Source: Cristatella mucedo
Taxonomy: Eukaryota > Bryozoa > Phylactolaemata > Cristatellidae
DNA length: 64,000 nucleotides
Assembly: GCA_009760855.2 (NCBI GenBank)
Contig: WPIO01000019.1
Location: forward strand, 248,001 to 312,000
Reading direction: 5' to 3'
This document shows positions 12,211 to 23,954 of the stretch, piece by piece. The notes beneath the pieces are model-generated. The model saw nothing but the letters and a program-made list of their open reading frames with translations. It was not told the origin of the DNA and ran no database searches. How positions within the stretch are numbered: the stretch's first letter is position 1; each line of letters starts with the position of its first letter. The translations under genes were made by a program, and so were the position numbers.

Positions 12211-12957
12211 ATTTACTCATACAAACACATATGTCATCAGTATTCATTACCAAATCCTGCTTATCTGACCAAATGCACATTTCAACAGTTTACAATGTAT
12301 GGGCTCCTCTTCCTCCTCCTCATCTAAAACCATCTGTAAACCGCGAAACCTTAAGACCCATGACATTAAAGCTGTCCGTGCGAGAATAACTGCTACACAG
12401 CTGCTGCTCAATCCTCCTTTCGACCTATCGTCATTGGTAGATTGTTGCAATACGACAGTAGCTGATATGCTCCCCGAGTCTGTCCTTCTGACCCGGACAG
12501 CCTATGGTTTACAGCAGGTGTTAAACAAGTTAGTTCTACTAAGCCCAAGCTTGAAAAAGCATACAAAAGATCAGACTGACTGTCCATCGGCTGGCCTAGG
12601 AGGACTATTGTGGATCGAAACAGTTGATCATTGCAAATGCCAAGTCAAAATCCTGTAAAACATTGTTGAGTCACAGAGGCACAATCCGGAAATGCATAGG
12701 TTAATGATTACTCATCTCCTTAACAGCTCCCAGGTTAGCTCGTCACCCAGTGATCCATGGGATGGTCAAGCATATCGCTTCTCTAGCTTTTTTGTCGACC
12801 AGATAGACAAGCTCAGAGAGTCCATCCCTAAGATTGTGGCACCCCCCTAGAATCGTGTCCCTAAGTTCCATGCAACACATCAATGTCTCCATTCATGGAG
12901 GTCACAAGTTAACTCGACCTGAAGCTCACATCCCATTCTAAGAAGACATCTTGTCCT

Positions 12958-13695
12958 TTGGACTCGATTATCTTCTATTCCCTTTTACCATTCCTATCGG
13001 AGACACTGGAACGGGCCGTGGCGGACCAGTTAAACACATATATCGAAACCTCACACCTGGCTAGTAAGTCTCACTCTGGCTTTAGAGCTAATCACTCCAC
13101 AGAGTCAGCATTGCTTAGGGTATACAATGACCTACTTAGGAATGCAGACATGGGTAGAGTGTCTCTGCTTGTTTTGATCGATCTTTCGGCAGCTATTGAT
13201 ACGATCAATAAGAAAGTTCTTCTAGATGGCCTCTCATCTCGGCTGGGCATCACTGGCACAATTCTGCAATGGTTCATATCGTATCTCAGTGGAAGACTCC
13301 AGAGTATTGACGTGAATGGACAAAGATCATCCGTGGTACCTATAGAATATGGGGTACCGCAGGGCTCCGTGCTGGGTCCGGATCTTTTCACGGTTTATGC
13401 TCTCCCTCTCGCTGATGTGATTGCCAAGCACAATTTAGGCTTTCACTCCTATGCGGATGACACTCAGTTGTACCTTTGCTTGGATCCCTCCCAGCCTTCG
13501 ATCACCTCAAATTCTCCCAACTCATTTGCTGCATCTATTGATAACATCCGAATATGGATGGCAGCAAATTTTCTAAAACTACACGATGATAAAACTAACT
13601 TACTGTTTATAGGCAAACCCAGCGTGATTCACAAATTGGCAGGGCTGACGCTCAAAATTGGCTCTGCCAGCACATCTCCTGTTGAATCAGCTTGA
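12958..13695 (+). pseudogene. L2-A reverse transcriptase, nearly intact block
   Basis: A 245-codon open stretch covers most of the RT palm and fingers. It includes FLSETLERAVADQLN, SGFRANHSTESALLRV, LVLIDLSAAIDTINKKVLL, YGVPQGSVLGPDLF and the catalytic SYADDTQLYL. Retention of YADD suggests a fairly young copy, although LSAAFDTID has become LSAAIDTIN. A stop after SPVESA separates it from the C-terminal domain, which continues to about 14330 with stops and frameshifts. Confidence 0.88.
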
Positions 13696-14544
13696 AATCT
13701 AGGTGTCATATTCTAAAGCGACCTCTCTTTAGATGACCATATCAGCTCCACAGTCGAATCAGCCTATTTTTAGCTTCTTAACACTGCTGAAATTTGGGCT
13801 TGTTTAGATAAGGATACCACGTCCAAGTTGGTCCATGCATTCGTGACATCCAGTCTCGACTCCTGCAACTCACTGCTTACAGGCATACTAGCATGTGCGA
13901 TCAGGCGATTGCAGCTGGTGCCAAACTCCTCAGCTAGGCCCATCTGTCGTGAGCTTTGCAATTGCCACATTACAACACTTCTGGCCGACCTGCACTGGCT
14001 ACCAGTCAAGCAAGGAATTGACTTCAAGGTTTTGTCGCTCACTTTTAGGTCCCTTCATTTTTTGGCTCCTGCCTATTTCTAAGATATACTCCCCATCAGG
14101 CCAAGCATCGTTCCACCTGCATTTCAGAATCCAAAAGGCTACAAAAACCTCGTACAAACCTCAAATCCTTTGGAGACCATGCATTTAGTTCGTATGCTCC
14201 CAAAGACTGGAACTCCCACCCGACCTGCGTCGGAACATCCCCTGACCTGACGACATTTAAAAAGAACACACCTATTTAGGACAGCATTTAGTGGGTCCCT
14301 GTGATTCGTCCTTCGTGTGCTTAGGCCTGCTGACACTGTACATGCTGCCACTAACCACATTTGCATGCTGACCCAGTGCATGTCACCCCTAACCATGTTA
14401 TTCATTTTATTTGTTTATCAAGCATGATATTACTCACCATTCAAAGGCATTTCCCTTTGCAGCAAATGTAAAGTGCCTAGAAAGAGATCGAGTTCTCAGA
14501 GGGCACTTTATCAAGTGCATTACTTTTATTATAATTATTATTCT

Positions 14545-16705
14545 CACTGCCTTGTTCCTACGATCTACTGATCTGCTTCTGCCAAGCATAAGTAACATCA
14601 TTAATATGTCATTAGCCTCGGGTCATGTCCCAGCACTTCTTAAGAAGGCTTCAGTCAGGCCACCACTCAAAAAAGCAACACAAGACCAAGAGAACTTAAG
14701 AAACTTCCTCCCATTCCCCCTTCTATCGATCCTATCAAACCCAATGAAACGAGTTGTAACAGGCCACCTGAACTCATACGTTGAAGCTTCGAACCTTGCT
14801 AGTGAGTTCCAGTCGGGTTTTTGAGCTAATCACTCCACTGAGTCAGCATTGCTTCGGGTGAATAACGACCTACATAGGAATGCAAACTTAGGTGCAGTAT
14901 CTCTGCTTATTTTGCTCGGTCCTTCGGCAGTTTTTGAAACTATCGATCAGCAAGTCCTTCTTGAGAACCTCGCATCTCGCCAGGTCATCACTGGCACTGC
15001 ATTGTATCGATCAGGTTCTATCTCAGTGGGAGATCAAAGAGAATTGATGCGAATGGACTATGGTCATAAAAGGAACCGAGGAAATGTGGGGGTACTCCAG
15101 GGATACGAGCTTGGCCCAATTCTTTTCTCCGTGTATGCCCTCTTGCTAATATGATTGCCAAGCACATTCTAGACTTTCATTTCTATGTGGATGACACTCA
15201 GTTGGACCTTCGCTTTGATTCCTCTCAGCCCTTCAGCATGCTTTGATGGCATCAGCACATAGAAGACAGCAAACTTTCTGAAATTTAATGATAATAACAA
15301 TAATGCACTTGATAAAGCGCCCTCCGAGAACTTGATCTCTTTCTAGGCACTTTACATTTGCTGCAAAGTGAAATGCAATTGAATGGTAAGTAAAATCATG
15401 CTTAAAAACAAACACAATGAATAATATGGTTAGGGGTGAAAAGCACAGGGTCAGCATGCAAACGTGGTTAGTGGCAGCATGCACAGTGTCAGCAGGCATA
15501 AGCACATGAAGAACGAATCACAGGGACCCACTAAATGCTGTCCTAAATAGGTGAGTTTTCAAGTTCCTTTTAAATGTGGTCAGGTCAAGGGATGTTCTAA
15601 CGCAGGTCGGGAGGGAGTTCCAGGCTTTGGGAGCATACGAACTAAATGCATGGTCTCCAAAGGATTTCAGGTTTGTACAAGGATATTTCTAGACTGTTGG
15701 ATTCCAAAAAGCGGGTGTTACGATGCTACGACTGATGGGGTAGTATATCTGAGAGATAGGCTGGAGCCATAGAATGAAGGGACCTAAAAGTGAGCGACAA
15801 AACCTTGAAGTCAATCCGTTGCTTGACTGGTAGCCAGTGCAGGTCGGCGAGAAGTGGAGTAATGTGGCAACTGCGACACTCACGACAGACAAGCCAAGCT
15901 GCAGAGTTTTTCACCAGCTGCAATCACCTGATCGCACATGCTGGTAGGCCAGTAAGCAGTGAGTTTCAGAAGTCGAGACTGGATGTCACGAATGCATGGA
16001 CCAGCTTGGATGTGGTATCCTTATCTAAACAAGCACGAATTTTAGCAATGCTATGAAGCTGAAAATGGGCGGATTTGACTGTGTAGCTGATACGGTCGTC
16101 TAACGAGAGGTCGCTTTGGAATGTGACACCTAGATTTCGAGCTGATTCAACTGGAGATATGCTGGCAGAGCCAATTTTGAGCGTCAGCTTTTTCAATCTC
16201 TGAGTCACACTGGGTTTGCCCATAACTAGTAAGTTGGTTTTATCATCGTTTAGCTTAAGAAAATTTGCTGCCATCCATGTTCGGATGTCATCAATGTGTG
16301 CTGCAAGTGAGTTGAGAGAATTTCAGGTGCTCGAAGGCTGGGATGGATCCAAGCGAGACTGAGCGGTAGTTGCTCAAGTTCTCTTGGTCTAGATTAGCTT
16401 TCTTGAGAAGTGGCCTGCCTACAGCTTTTTTGAAAGGTACTGGGACATGACCTGAGGCTAATGACATATTAATGATGTTAGTTATGCATGGCAGCAGCAG
16501 ATCAATGATAAAACCAACATATTAGTTATGGGCAAACCAAGTGTAATTCAGTCATTGGAAAGGTCGAAGCTCAAAATCGGCTCTGCCAGCATATCTCCTG
16601 TTGAATATGCACGAAATCTAGGTGTCATGTTTTAAACTGACCTTTCACTAGACGACTACATAGTCTCGATAATCAAGTTTGCCTACTTTCAGCTACATAA
16701 TATTT
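14545..16705 (+). mobile_element. L2-A RT fragment, split by a nested insertion
   Basis: The first part (14545-15293) begins at the family segment encoding [20 protein letters not shown] and runs to the FLKFND codons. It resumes at 16504 with AATGATAAAACCAACATATT and continues through GKPSVIQ and SPVE to 16705. The two parts join without loss if the intervening 15294-16503 is removed. The 3' end is missing at the junction with the gypsy element. Confidence 0.85.
15294..16503 (-). mobile_element. L2-A copy, nested and internally deleted
   Basis: This reverse-oriented copy lies inside the preceding one. The target duplication AATGATA is visible on both sides (15287-15293 and 16504-16510). The minus strand reads from [19 protein letters not shown] through [10 protein letters not shown] and then jumps straight to the DPS..FEHLKFS region and WMAANFLKLNDDKTNLLVM. 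The RT catalytic core is therefore missing. The C-terminal domain, 3' UTR, hairpin and AATAACAATAATG tail are present. Confidence 0.88.
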
Positions 16706-17660
16706 GCACACGTCCAGCACACCTGCCCCGGGGCAGCTTTCTGAGTTAGGTCGGTGAGTGCCTTGGCTACAGCCGCACACTCGGGTATTAATTTCCTGTA
16801 GTATCCAGTAAGTCCTAATAAGGCTCGGACGTGAATTTTCGTAATGGACCTCGGGAACTCCTGGACGGCTTGTACCTTTTTCTGACCAGGCTGTACGGAT
16901 CTTCTACCCACTGTGTGACCGAGCTATGAGCAACGAGGCAAAGCCATTTGACATTTCCTCGAATTGGCCTCGAGGCCTGCTCGATGTAGTCTCCCTATCA
17001 CTGCCTACAGGTGATCCAGGTGTTCTTTCCAGGTTTTTTGTGTGTATAACTAGGCCATAAAAATATGGGCCAGCAAAGACTTCCTGTCCTTGGATCACCT
17101 GATTCATCAGTCTCTGGAATGCGGCAGGTGCTCCTTGAATACCAAATGCCATCATCCGGAATTGATACAAGTCTCCTGCCGTGAAAGCTGTAATATGCTG
17201 GTTATCATCTGCCACCGAGACTTGCCAGTATCCCTTCGTGAGGTCCAAGTTGGTAATGAATCTGGCTTGTCTCAAGCAATCGAATAGGTCTTCAATTCAT
17301 GTCATTAGATAGGCATTCACTCTTGAGAGAGCACCCACCTTCCGTTAGTCTATGCAGAGGCGTTGGGGGCCATCCTTTCTTGGCACCACTACTACAGGCG
17401 AACATGATGCGTTGGTCGACGGCTCAATGATCCAGCCTCAAGCATCTCTCCTTTATCTCTTGCTGCACCAGCTTCCTGAATGCATTGGTGATTTAGTAAG
17501 GTGGTGACCCCATGGGTCGCCCGTCCCAGATGTCGATTCAGTGATCGACCAAGCTCGTGTGTCCCTGGCTGCTTGCTAAACATGCTACTATTTTTGTGCA
17601 AGAGTGCGCTGAGCTCCTTGATGTGCTCGTTCGTCAGCTGGTCTTCCATTGTGGGCACCT
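16706..17660 (-). pseudogene. Gypsy reverse transcriptase remnant
   Basis: It follows the integrase end by only about 120 bases. It starts with ELSALLHKNSSMFSKQPGTH and continues through KGEMLEAGS, FITNLDLTKGYWQVSVADD and FQRLMNQVIQG. The catalytic YLDD box has decayed to YFYG. The connection region FLGLTGYYRKF appears as LLGLTGYYRKLIPE. The protein is cut at 16706 against an L2 fragment, so RNase H is lost. Confidence 0.85.
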
Positions 17661-17774
17661 CCGAGTTAACTCCGGCTCATGACTTGTGGCCTTTGCTTCT
17701 TAGCTGGGCTGGTATCTCCTCGTCGGTATCCTGATTTTGGTGTGCCTACCCGTGCACTTGATGGATCGCCTGTA

Positions 17775-18892
17775 TCATGTTGATGTGGAACACCCACTGA
17801 TGCTTTCGGGTCTCGTGCGTGTCCACTGCATATTGACTTTCCCCATTCTCTTAGTAACCTCGTAGGGCCCCTGCCACTGAGCCCACAGTTTATCTGAGCT
17901 GTTCGGCAGGAGAACGAGCATGTGATCCCCGAGCTTAGAGGTCCGGCTCCTGGTGTTCCGATCGTACCAGCTTTTCTGCCTCCTCTTTTCGCCTTCAAGA
18001 TTATCGCTGACTAATTCAGCCATACCTTTCATTCTTCCTCGAATGGCTATGACGTGAGAGGTGAAATTCTGCCCAGCTTGCCTAGGTCCTTCGCATGTCT
18101 CCTCAAGGACATCCGATAGGCCCCTAACGTCTTGGCCATACAGCAGCTCGAGGGACGATGCTTTGGGGGACCTCCCTATAGGCAAACAAGAGTTAGGAGA
18201 AATCTGGCGAAATCATCTCCTTGGTCCTTTGTCTTTTGCAGCATGGCCTTCAACGTCTGGTTGAATTTTTTAACCAGGCCATCTGTTTGGGGGTGGTAGG
18301 GACTGGTCATGAGAGCTTTGATACCTAGCAGTCGGTTTAGCTCCTTCAGCAACTTCTCAGTTAAGTTCAATCTTTGATCAGTTTGGATCTTTTCGGGCAA
18401 TCCAACACGAGAGAATACTCCCATAAGCTCCTTGGCTAAACTAGCAGCTTCAATCTTTCGAAGCTGCACGGCCTCCGAATGTTCTCATTGCCCCATCAGC
18501 TCCTGGTGATCAGGCCTATGAGGTCCATGCCGATGAGCCTAAAAGGCACATTAGCTATCGGTAATGAAATTAACTATGCTGGTTTTGGAACCGGCCCATC
18601 ACACCTTTGGCAAGGCAGGCAGCTCCAGCAATACTGTTCGACGTCCGGCCGCACGGACGGCCAAAAAATCTAATCAGACTTCTGTCCTTAGTTTTTCCTT
18701 ACTCAGATGTCCTGCCAGTGGAAGTGAGCCTGCTAGTCTCATCACTGTGCTCCAAAAGGGTTGTGACCGAATCTGCTGGTTCAGTGGCTCTGGGGCAGCT
18801 CTGTGGGTGGTCCATCTCCTGGAGATCACACCCCCATCAATCAGGTAGCCATGCTTGTCAGGCTCCTGGCTTTTTCTGACCCGCCCTCCCAC
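17775..18892 (-). pseudogene. Gypsy integrase remnant
   Basis: The zinc-binding part shows PLAGHLSKEKLR, where intact relatives have a His of the HHCC finger, followed by a stop. The core reads IQTDQRLNLTEKLL and SPYHPQTDGLVKKFNQT. The residue expected to be the catalytic Glu in this family (GLVER) is Lys here. The C-terminal part has SSLELLYGQDVRG, KKRQKSWYDRNTRSRT-like residues and KLWAQWQGPYEV, typical of the chromodomain-less C-terminal domain. Frames change between core and C-terminal domain. It is inactive. Confidence 0.82.
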
Positions 18893-19263
18893 CCGGTCTA
18901 ATGTAGGGTCCGACCCCTGGAGCTTGACTAATTGCTCCTGGCTAAGCCCGGCAACAGGCTAGGCAGTCTCTTCTGCCAGTCGGGTCTCCAAATCTGCCTG
19001 ACAGTTCTGCCTGCATTCCCATCTCTCCCGGCTTGAAAGTCTTCTCAGTTCGTGGCCGCTCTGAACGGGGCCCTCCTGGCAATGGGCCCCAAGCTACAGC
19101 TCGGGGCCCAGGACCTCCCTACTGGTGTTGACTCAGATCCTGACTGTTGTGGCTGGGTCCCCTCAAGACTGCTCCAAAGCCTGGCAGACTCCTTGGCTTG
19201 GGCTCGGGTTATGACTAAGTAGTTTTCCTTTATCTCATCCCAGTCACGGCCAGTCGGTCTCTA

Positions 19264-19770
19264 GGTCTAGGTCTCTAGATATAGGTCATCAACTTTAGGT
19301 CTGAATGAGCAAAAGGAACAATTGCCCGCAGTCTTCAGTTTAAAAAGTTTTACAGCCAATGTAGGACAATGAGATAATCTCAGCACACGAGCAAGTACAA
19401 AGTCAATTAATGGCTCAGATGGGTTGCAAGGTGCAAAGCCGTTGTGGGCCTTAAGTGTAAGCATCCCGGGAATTTCTGCTCCTCAATTCAATGTTTAAGT
19501 AGATGCATGACACGAAACGATCGTCCAGCTTCGTAGGTAAGTGGCGCTCCTTTGTTCATGGCAAGTTGAAGTTGAGGGAACTAAGCTCGACGGTCGGAGG
19601 TTCAGCGACACAGCAATCATATCAATGATCGGCAGTGAGGTCATAACAGCGGACATCCACGTGCCTCCTTACTAGCCTGCTCCTTAGATCAGCCTGTACC
19701 CATCGCCCTTCCTCCTGCTAACCTGCACTATACATTTGCTGCTATCTAAAAGCGTGAACTTAGATCAGTG
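19264..19770 (-). mobile_element. L2-C non-LTR element fragment
   Basis: The minus strand reads MLTLKAHNGFAPC, then ARVLRLSHCPTLAVKLF and KLKTAGNCSF, the end of an L2-like ORF distinct from A and B. Upstream, GGCAAGTTGAAGTTG and the block around TCAATGATCGGCAGTGAGGTC match the second copy at 24.0-26.2 kb. That copy carries an LTR element at the equivalent of about 19570, so this one shows the empty site. Confidence 0.7.
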
Positions 19771-21494
19771 TTTTTCAAATGTTTTGTTTTTCTAAGCAAC
19801 AATTCAATTACCCTACCCTAGTGCAAAAAAGAGTGCATGTAAGCTAGTGCAGATAGAATGCCTTGCTGTCGAATGCTCTCTGTAACATAACCTGAAAGCA
19901 GACAAAGTCGATGACTTAAGCGAAAGTTGTGAATATCTACCGTTCATTTTACTGCTAACCGGCACTCCACTCAGAGGTAATGCTGAGTCTAAAACTATGA
20001 TTTGAGTTAGCAGCTGGCTTAAAATAATAAGGGCTAATCTGGAAGATTTCAAGTGCTTCAAGGGGACCACCGTGGCCATGACGTGAACTGCATTCATTTT
20101 CATGCTTTCGGTAAAGTCATAATATCAGGCTCCTCATTCTGTATATAGGTCTACTCGATTTTACAACGTGGAGATTCAAGTCACCAGGTTGTGAAATCGG
20201 GTAAACCGATAAACAGCATGAGAAGCCAGTTATTTATGACTTTACCGAGATCATGAAAAAGAATGTTGTTAAGGTGCACGTATCTAGTACCTTGGCCTTG
20301 TGTGACAATTTGAGAAAGGAAGTGGTCGTTCTTCTTTACACAATTGTACCCAGCATGAGGCCAGCTGCTGCCATAACTTGCTTCGAGACTGCTACCTACA
20401 AATTTGTTGAGGTAATGGGCTGCTACTTCGATGCAGGACCAACTGCACAACGTCTCTGTCAGCATGCAGCTGGCGGTGTCTGCCCTAAAAGAAATGTGAG
20501 TGTTGGTATTTCTCATTAACTGTCTGAAGAAGATACATTTGTTCCTGCGATACTCTGCATAGACGAGATATGGCTTAATGCCCTATGCTGCTGCTTTAAG
20601 TTGTAATAGATGACCGCCTATTTATCACGAGAACTCTAGCTGTTCAAGACTCCTCTTCGTGTTTTTGTCTGTTTAGGAAGCTCACTATTATGCTTGTGAA
20701 AATATATAAATGGCTTCGTATGCGATAATTCCATTGACCTTGCATCCTGCTGAATGCAATGCCAGGATTTTCATGCACATTCCTGTCGACGAACTTCGTA
20801 TGTCTACGACCATGTGAACGATGCAGGATGAACGTGTTTAGAAAGTGAATGGAATTAATTTTGTGCCTATATATTTCATTATTCCCACATACTCTGGATT
20901 CCACTGTGTTTTTTGAGTCCTAGGTAAATTCTAGGTTATAATTAAGAGACGCCAGACGCCAGACATTGACAATAGTACCCCATACTATCAAACTACATTT
21001 AAGATAGACAAGATTGGATTGCAGTGAAGAGGCTGTTCATGAATCTGATAAGTCCCTGTAGTTGGTGCAAGGGCATAAGGTCTGCTTGTGGGCGTGTCGT
21101 CGTGATCGCCTGGTTCAACCCCTCCCCCTAGCCAACGCTTCATCAGAGCAACAGGCAGGCTCCGTATTAGTACGTGACGTATCCTTGCCAAGCAATTCAC
21201 TTTCTGCCTGTGCGTCGGCATGTACACAGGCTATCCACTCTTTTCTTTTACCTACTGGCACTCCAGAGCTGCTTACGCGACGGCTACTACCGTTACACCT
21301 GTATGTACGCTCGATCGCACGTGTTACCTGCCTATTGGACAATACAGCCGTCGTCATCAGGACCAAAACTCGCTTGCAGGGGGTTTCGTTTTTTGTCGAG
21401 CTGCCGTCGTCCGCTCGAGCCCCTAAATTTTCTCCCTTGTTCAATGTGTACGAGTTGCATTCTATTTTCAGTACGTCTCGTAATCTGCTGAAGT
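19771..21494. other. Unassigned sequence
   Basis: A plus-strand frame at 20253-20519 (88 codons) contains several Cys residues, but no family is recognised and no convincing splice sites flank it. The rest holds only short overlapping frames. Confidence 0.3.
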
Positions 21495-21690
21495 AAATAA
21501 AATAAACAAATCCTAGCTGAATAAACGGCCTCTTTTTGTGTAGCGACAGAAGAGCCTTTACGGCTTTCACCACCTCTTGTAGTGGCGATAAAGGATCGCC
21601 CACCACAGGAATCGAATCCACGACCTCTGGACCAAGTTCGTGAGAGCAACCACCTTACCTAGTGTGCCGTCCGCCCGCCACCAGGGATAT
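21495..21690 (-). mobile_element. SINE-1, best copy
   Basis: On the minus strand an A-box-like GGCACACTAGGTAAGG lies at 21653-21668 and a consensus-quality B box, GGATTCGATTCC, at 21608-21619. The body (GGCTCTTCTGTCGCTACAC, GAGGCCGTTTATTCAGC) is shared with the other SINE-1 copies. It ends near a short A/T-rich tail (TTTATTTTATTTAC). This is the least decayed member in the window. Confidence 0.82.
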
Positions 21691-21929
21691 CATAGTAGTA
21701 GAGTTGGAGATACAGTATAGCTAGACTATGTGGCTACATTAATAAAGTCTGGTAAACAAATCTCGCTTCCTGAAGACTCTAAACCACACCTCTCTGATTG
21801 TCACTGACGAACAGAATTAGTATTGCTATAACTCAGGTTGTTAATGCCTCCCTTGATAAAGAGATAGGTTCAAATTTTTTCCCATCGGCCATCGTTCAAC
21901 AAATACTTAAAATCCTAAATTGCATTCAG

Positions 21930-23040
21930 AGGTAAAGGAAACCTAGGAATCAGTTTCACACTCTTGTCAAAGATTCTCCAAAGATTGCGGCTATGCAAGC
22001 TGCAGAAAGAATTAACTGAATGGATATTTGGACAAATTTATGTCAGTATTCAAGTCTCAACCCTCTACTGAAACTGCTTTTCTTCTTGTTATCAACGACA
22101 CCCTTAGGCACGAACAATGACGGGAATGTCACTGCCCTAGCCTGCATGATTTTTCAGCTGCCTTTGAAAATTTTGATGGCAGCATTCGAATTATACTATT
22201 GAGAACAACGATCGGTCTGGAAGATGTAGCACTACTGGGGTTTGAATACTTCTTGTCCTATCGTGTTGATTCCGTGTCATTTGGTGGTGAGGTTTCAACA
22301 GAAGAGCAGTCAACCTGTGCAGTTCACGAATGATTACGTTTACAGTTTTTTGCTGTTATCCATTTATTACTGGCCTCTGCTAAAAGTGACTCAGGCCGAT
22401 GGGATTTGGCATTACTTCTGTGTTGACAGCCGTGCAGCTGTGCTCGTCATTTGAACCGTCAGAATCCACTGAAGTGGCTGCTAAATTGGATGTTTGCCTT
22501 TCAGATATTCTATGCTGGATGTATGCAGATTTTCCCTAAGTGAAAGACGATAAACACAAAACTGCTACTCGTAGGACATCCCAAGCGTGTGGCTGGACTA
22601 AAGACTTTGCTCTTCTGATAGGCTAAGCTGTTGTGCGACCATTACTGTATGCTCGGAGTTAAGGCGCCACCTGTGATAGCTGCAAACATTTGAAAGCTTC
22701 GTTACTAAGACCGCCTCGTCAGCTAACCGTCATGTTCGATATTTTCCTAAATATGTGGACTGTCTATCACGGTAGCTTTTAGGTACAAAAGCTTTTTTCC
22801 CTCAGGGGCTAGACTTCGGAACTCACTTCCGCGATACTCGCGTAACTACGTCAATTCTCCTGCTGCCTGCTGTGGCTCATCCTTTTAGTTCTGAGCTGGT
22901 AGTTCCATGCTACTCTATTGTCTCGACTTCCGTCCTGTCTCAGCTATTGTTCTCTTTGTTTTGTGAGATGAAGTCTTTCAGTCTTTCATTTACCATATTC
23001 CCACAGAAAGCCGCATCTGCTGTGAGCACGGTATGATAAA
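21930..23040 (+). mobile_element. L2-B element, decayed
   Basis: Patches of the RT and C-terminal protein survive in shifted frames. They include a VTALACMIFQLP patch corresponding to VTALVLLDLSAAF, the CCGATGGGATTTGGCATTACTT stretch before the catalytic box, and late segments such as CTAGACTTCGGAACTCACTT. The 3' UTR block around GAGATGAAGTCTTTCAGTC is present, but no pentanucleotide tail is visible. Confidence 0.72.
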
Positions 23041-23954
23041 CTTACCCGCGTATTACATGCTTTGACACTAGGAATGTGTCGATTTCCATTCGGAAATACT
23101 TTGAATGCATGTGTGTAGCAATCTCCTAGATTGGCGCAGCTCGGGAAACGTCTTGGGAGCGCTAACAACGAGACGAGTGGGTCATATCCCACACGTTGTA
23201 TCACCTTGGTCAAAAGGCACAAGCTAAAAATACTTAAAGGTTTCTCGAACTTGTGTAACAGATCAGAGTTTACTCGAAGCTAATACGGCCTAGGCCACTT
23301 TACATCCTGGGCTTATACGCCTCGGCCCTCTTAATACAATGTATACCCTGCGGTTAAACCGGCTTAGGCCACTTTACACCCTAGGTGTACATAGGCTAGG
23401 CCAAAGTATGCCCCCCCTGCGGCCTGAATAAATCCAGTAAATGGTGACGCTGACTTCGAAATTGTTGAACTACCACTATTTTAGTTACTGTCGATTGTTG
23501 AAATGCTTATAGATAAAATTGATATTCACAATTTTATTTATTAAAGCAGTTTTCAGAAGCATTCGAAACTGTGGTCCAGGTCTGCTTCATGGCTTTAATG
23601 GCGCTGAGCAAATGCACTAGCCCAGTGTCTCGTATTGATTGCCAGCCTGTAGGCTGCAGGCGTGCCTGACCACTCTGGGCGTCGTGAGCCTGAAACCGCC
23701 GAGATGACTGCTAATGAAGCACCGCTCTGCTTACCGTGGTACATCCATCAAGGCCCGAGACTCGATGGCTAGCGGCAAGCTTTCGGAGAAGCTTCCCTAA
23801 TAGCAGAAGTAGCCGGAAGTAAAGGCAAGTCAGAAAAGAAGCCACTGAAATGAGTAGCTAAGAAAGAAGAACGAAGCACAGCGGAGACAGAGCCAGTAGT
23901 GGCACCATTACGGGCTGGTGCAACTGCACGAAGAGAATGTTCAAGGAAAAATTC
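23041..23954. other. Unassigned sequence with one small repeat
   Basis: Apart from the duplicated motif at 23285-23420 no feature is recognised. A minus-strand frame at 23769-23957 has no support. Confidence 0.3.
23285..23420 (+). repeat. Short duplicated motif, about 80-bp spacing
   Basis: CGGCCTAGGCCACTTTACAT near 23285 recurs as CGGCTTAGGCCACTTTACAC near 23365, with a partial third copy near 23396. The same core occurs inverted at about 26293-26325 (GGGTGTAAAGTGGCCTAAG). The core contains the palindrome GGCCTAGGCC. Its function is unknown. Confidence 0.6.

Larger units (their letters stand above)
11800..14535 (+). mobile_element. L2-A element, longest copy (endonuclease to tail)
   Basis: This is the most complete L2-A copy. 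In order it holds part of an APE-type endonuclease, a linker, the reverse transcriptase, the C-terminal domain and the 3' UTR. The terminal hairpin is at about 14469-14515 and a TTATTATAATTATTATT tail follows. ORF1 and the front of the endonuclease are missing. Frameshifts and stops occur in the linker and after 13695, so it is not autonomous. It is followed at once by another L2-A copy in the same orientation. Confidence 0.9.
16706..19262 (-). mobile_element. Ty3/gypsy element, Gmr1-like (IN before RT)
   Basis: On the minus strand the order is: linker with VITRAQAK (19190-19227), integrase zinc-binding region (about 18590-18892), integrase core (18176-18480), integrase C-terminal domain (17775-18185), reverse transcriptase (16904-17660), and the start of the RNase H connection (16706-16911). 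This order is that of copia but the protein signatures are gypsy, as described for Gmr1-like elements. No gag, protease or LTR is seen. Both ends are broken, and stops and frameshifts are frequent. It is an old, dead copy. Confidence 0.85.

Noticed and set aside
16706-19262. Integrase-before-RT order as two tandem or permuted gypsy copies
   Set aside because: The IN end and RT start are only about 120 bases apart with no LTR, gag or protease between them. Direct colinearity as in Gmr1-like elements is simpler.
21062-21649. Overlapping 105-168 codon frames on both strands
   Set aside because: They overlap each other and the SINE-1 copy and show no conserved motif.
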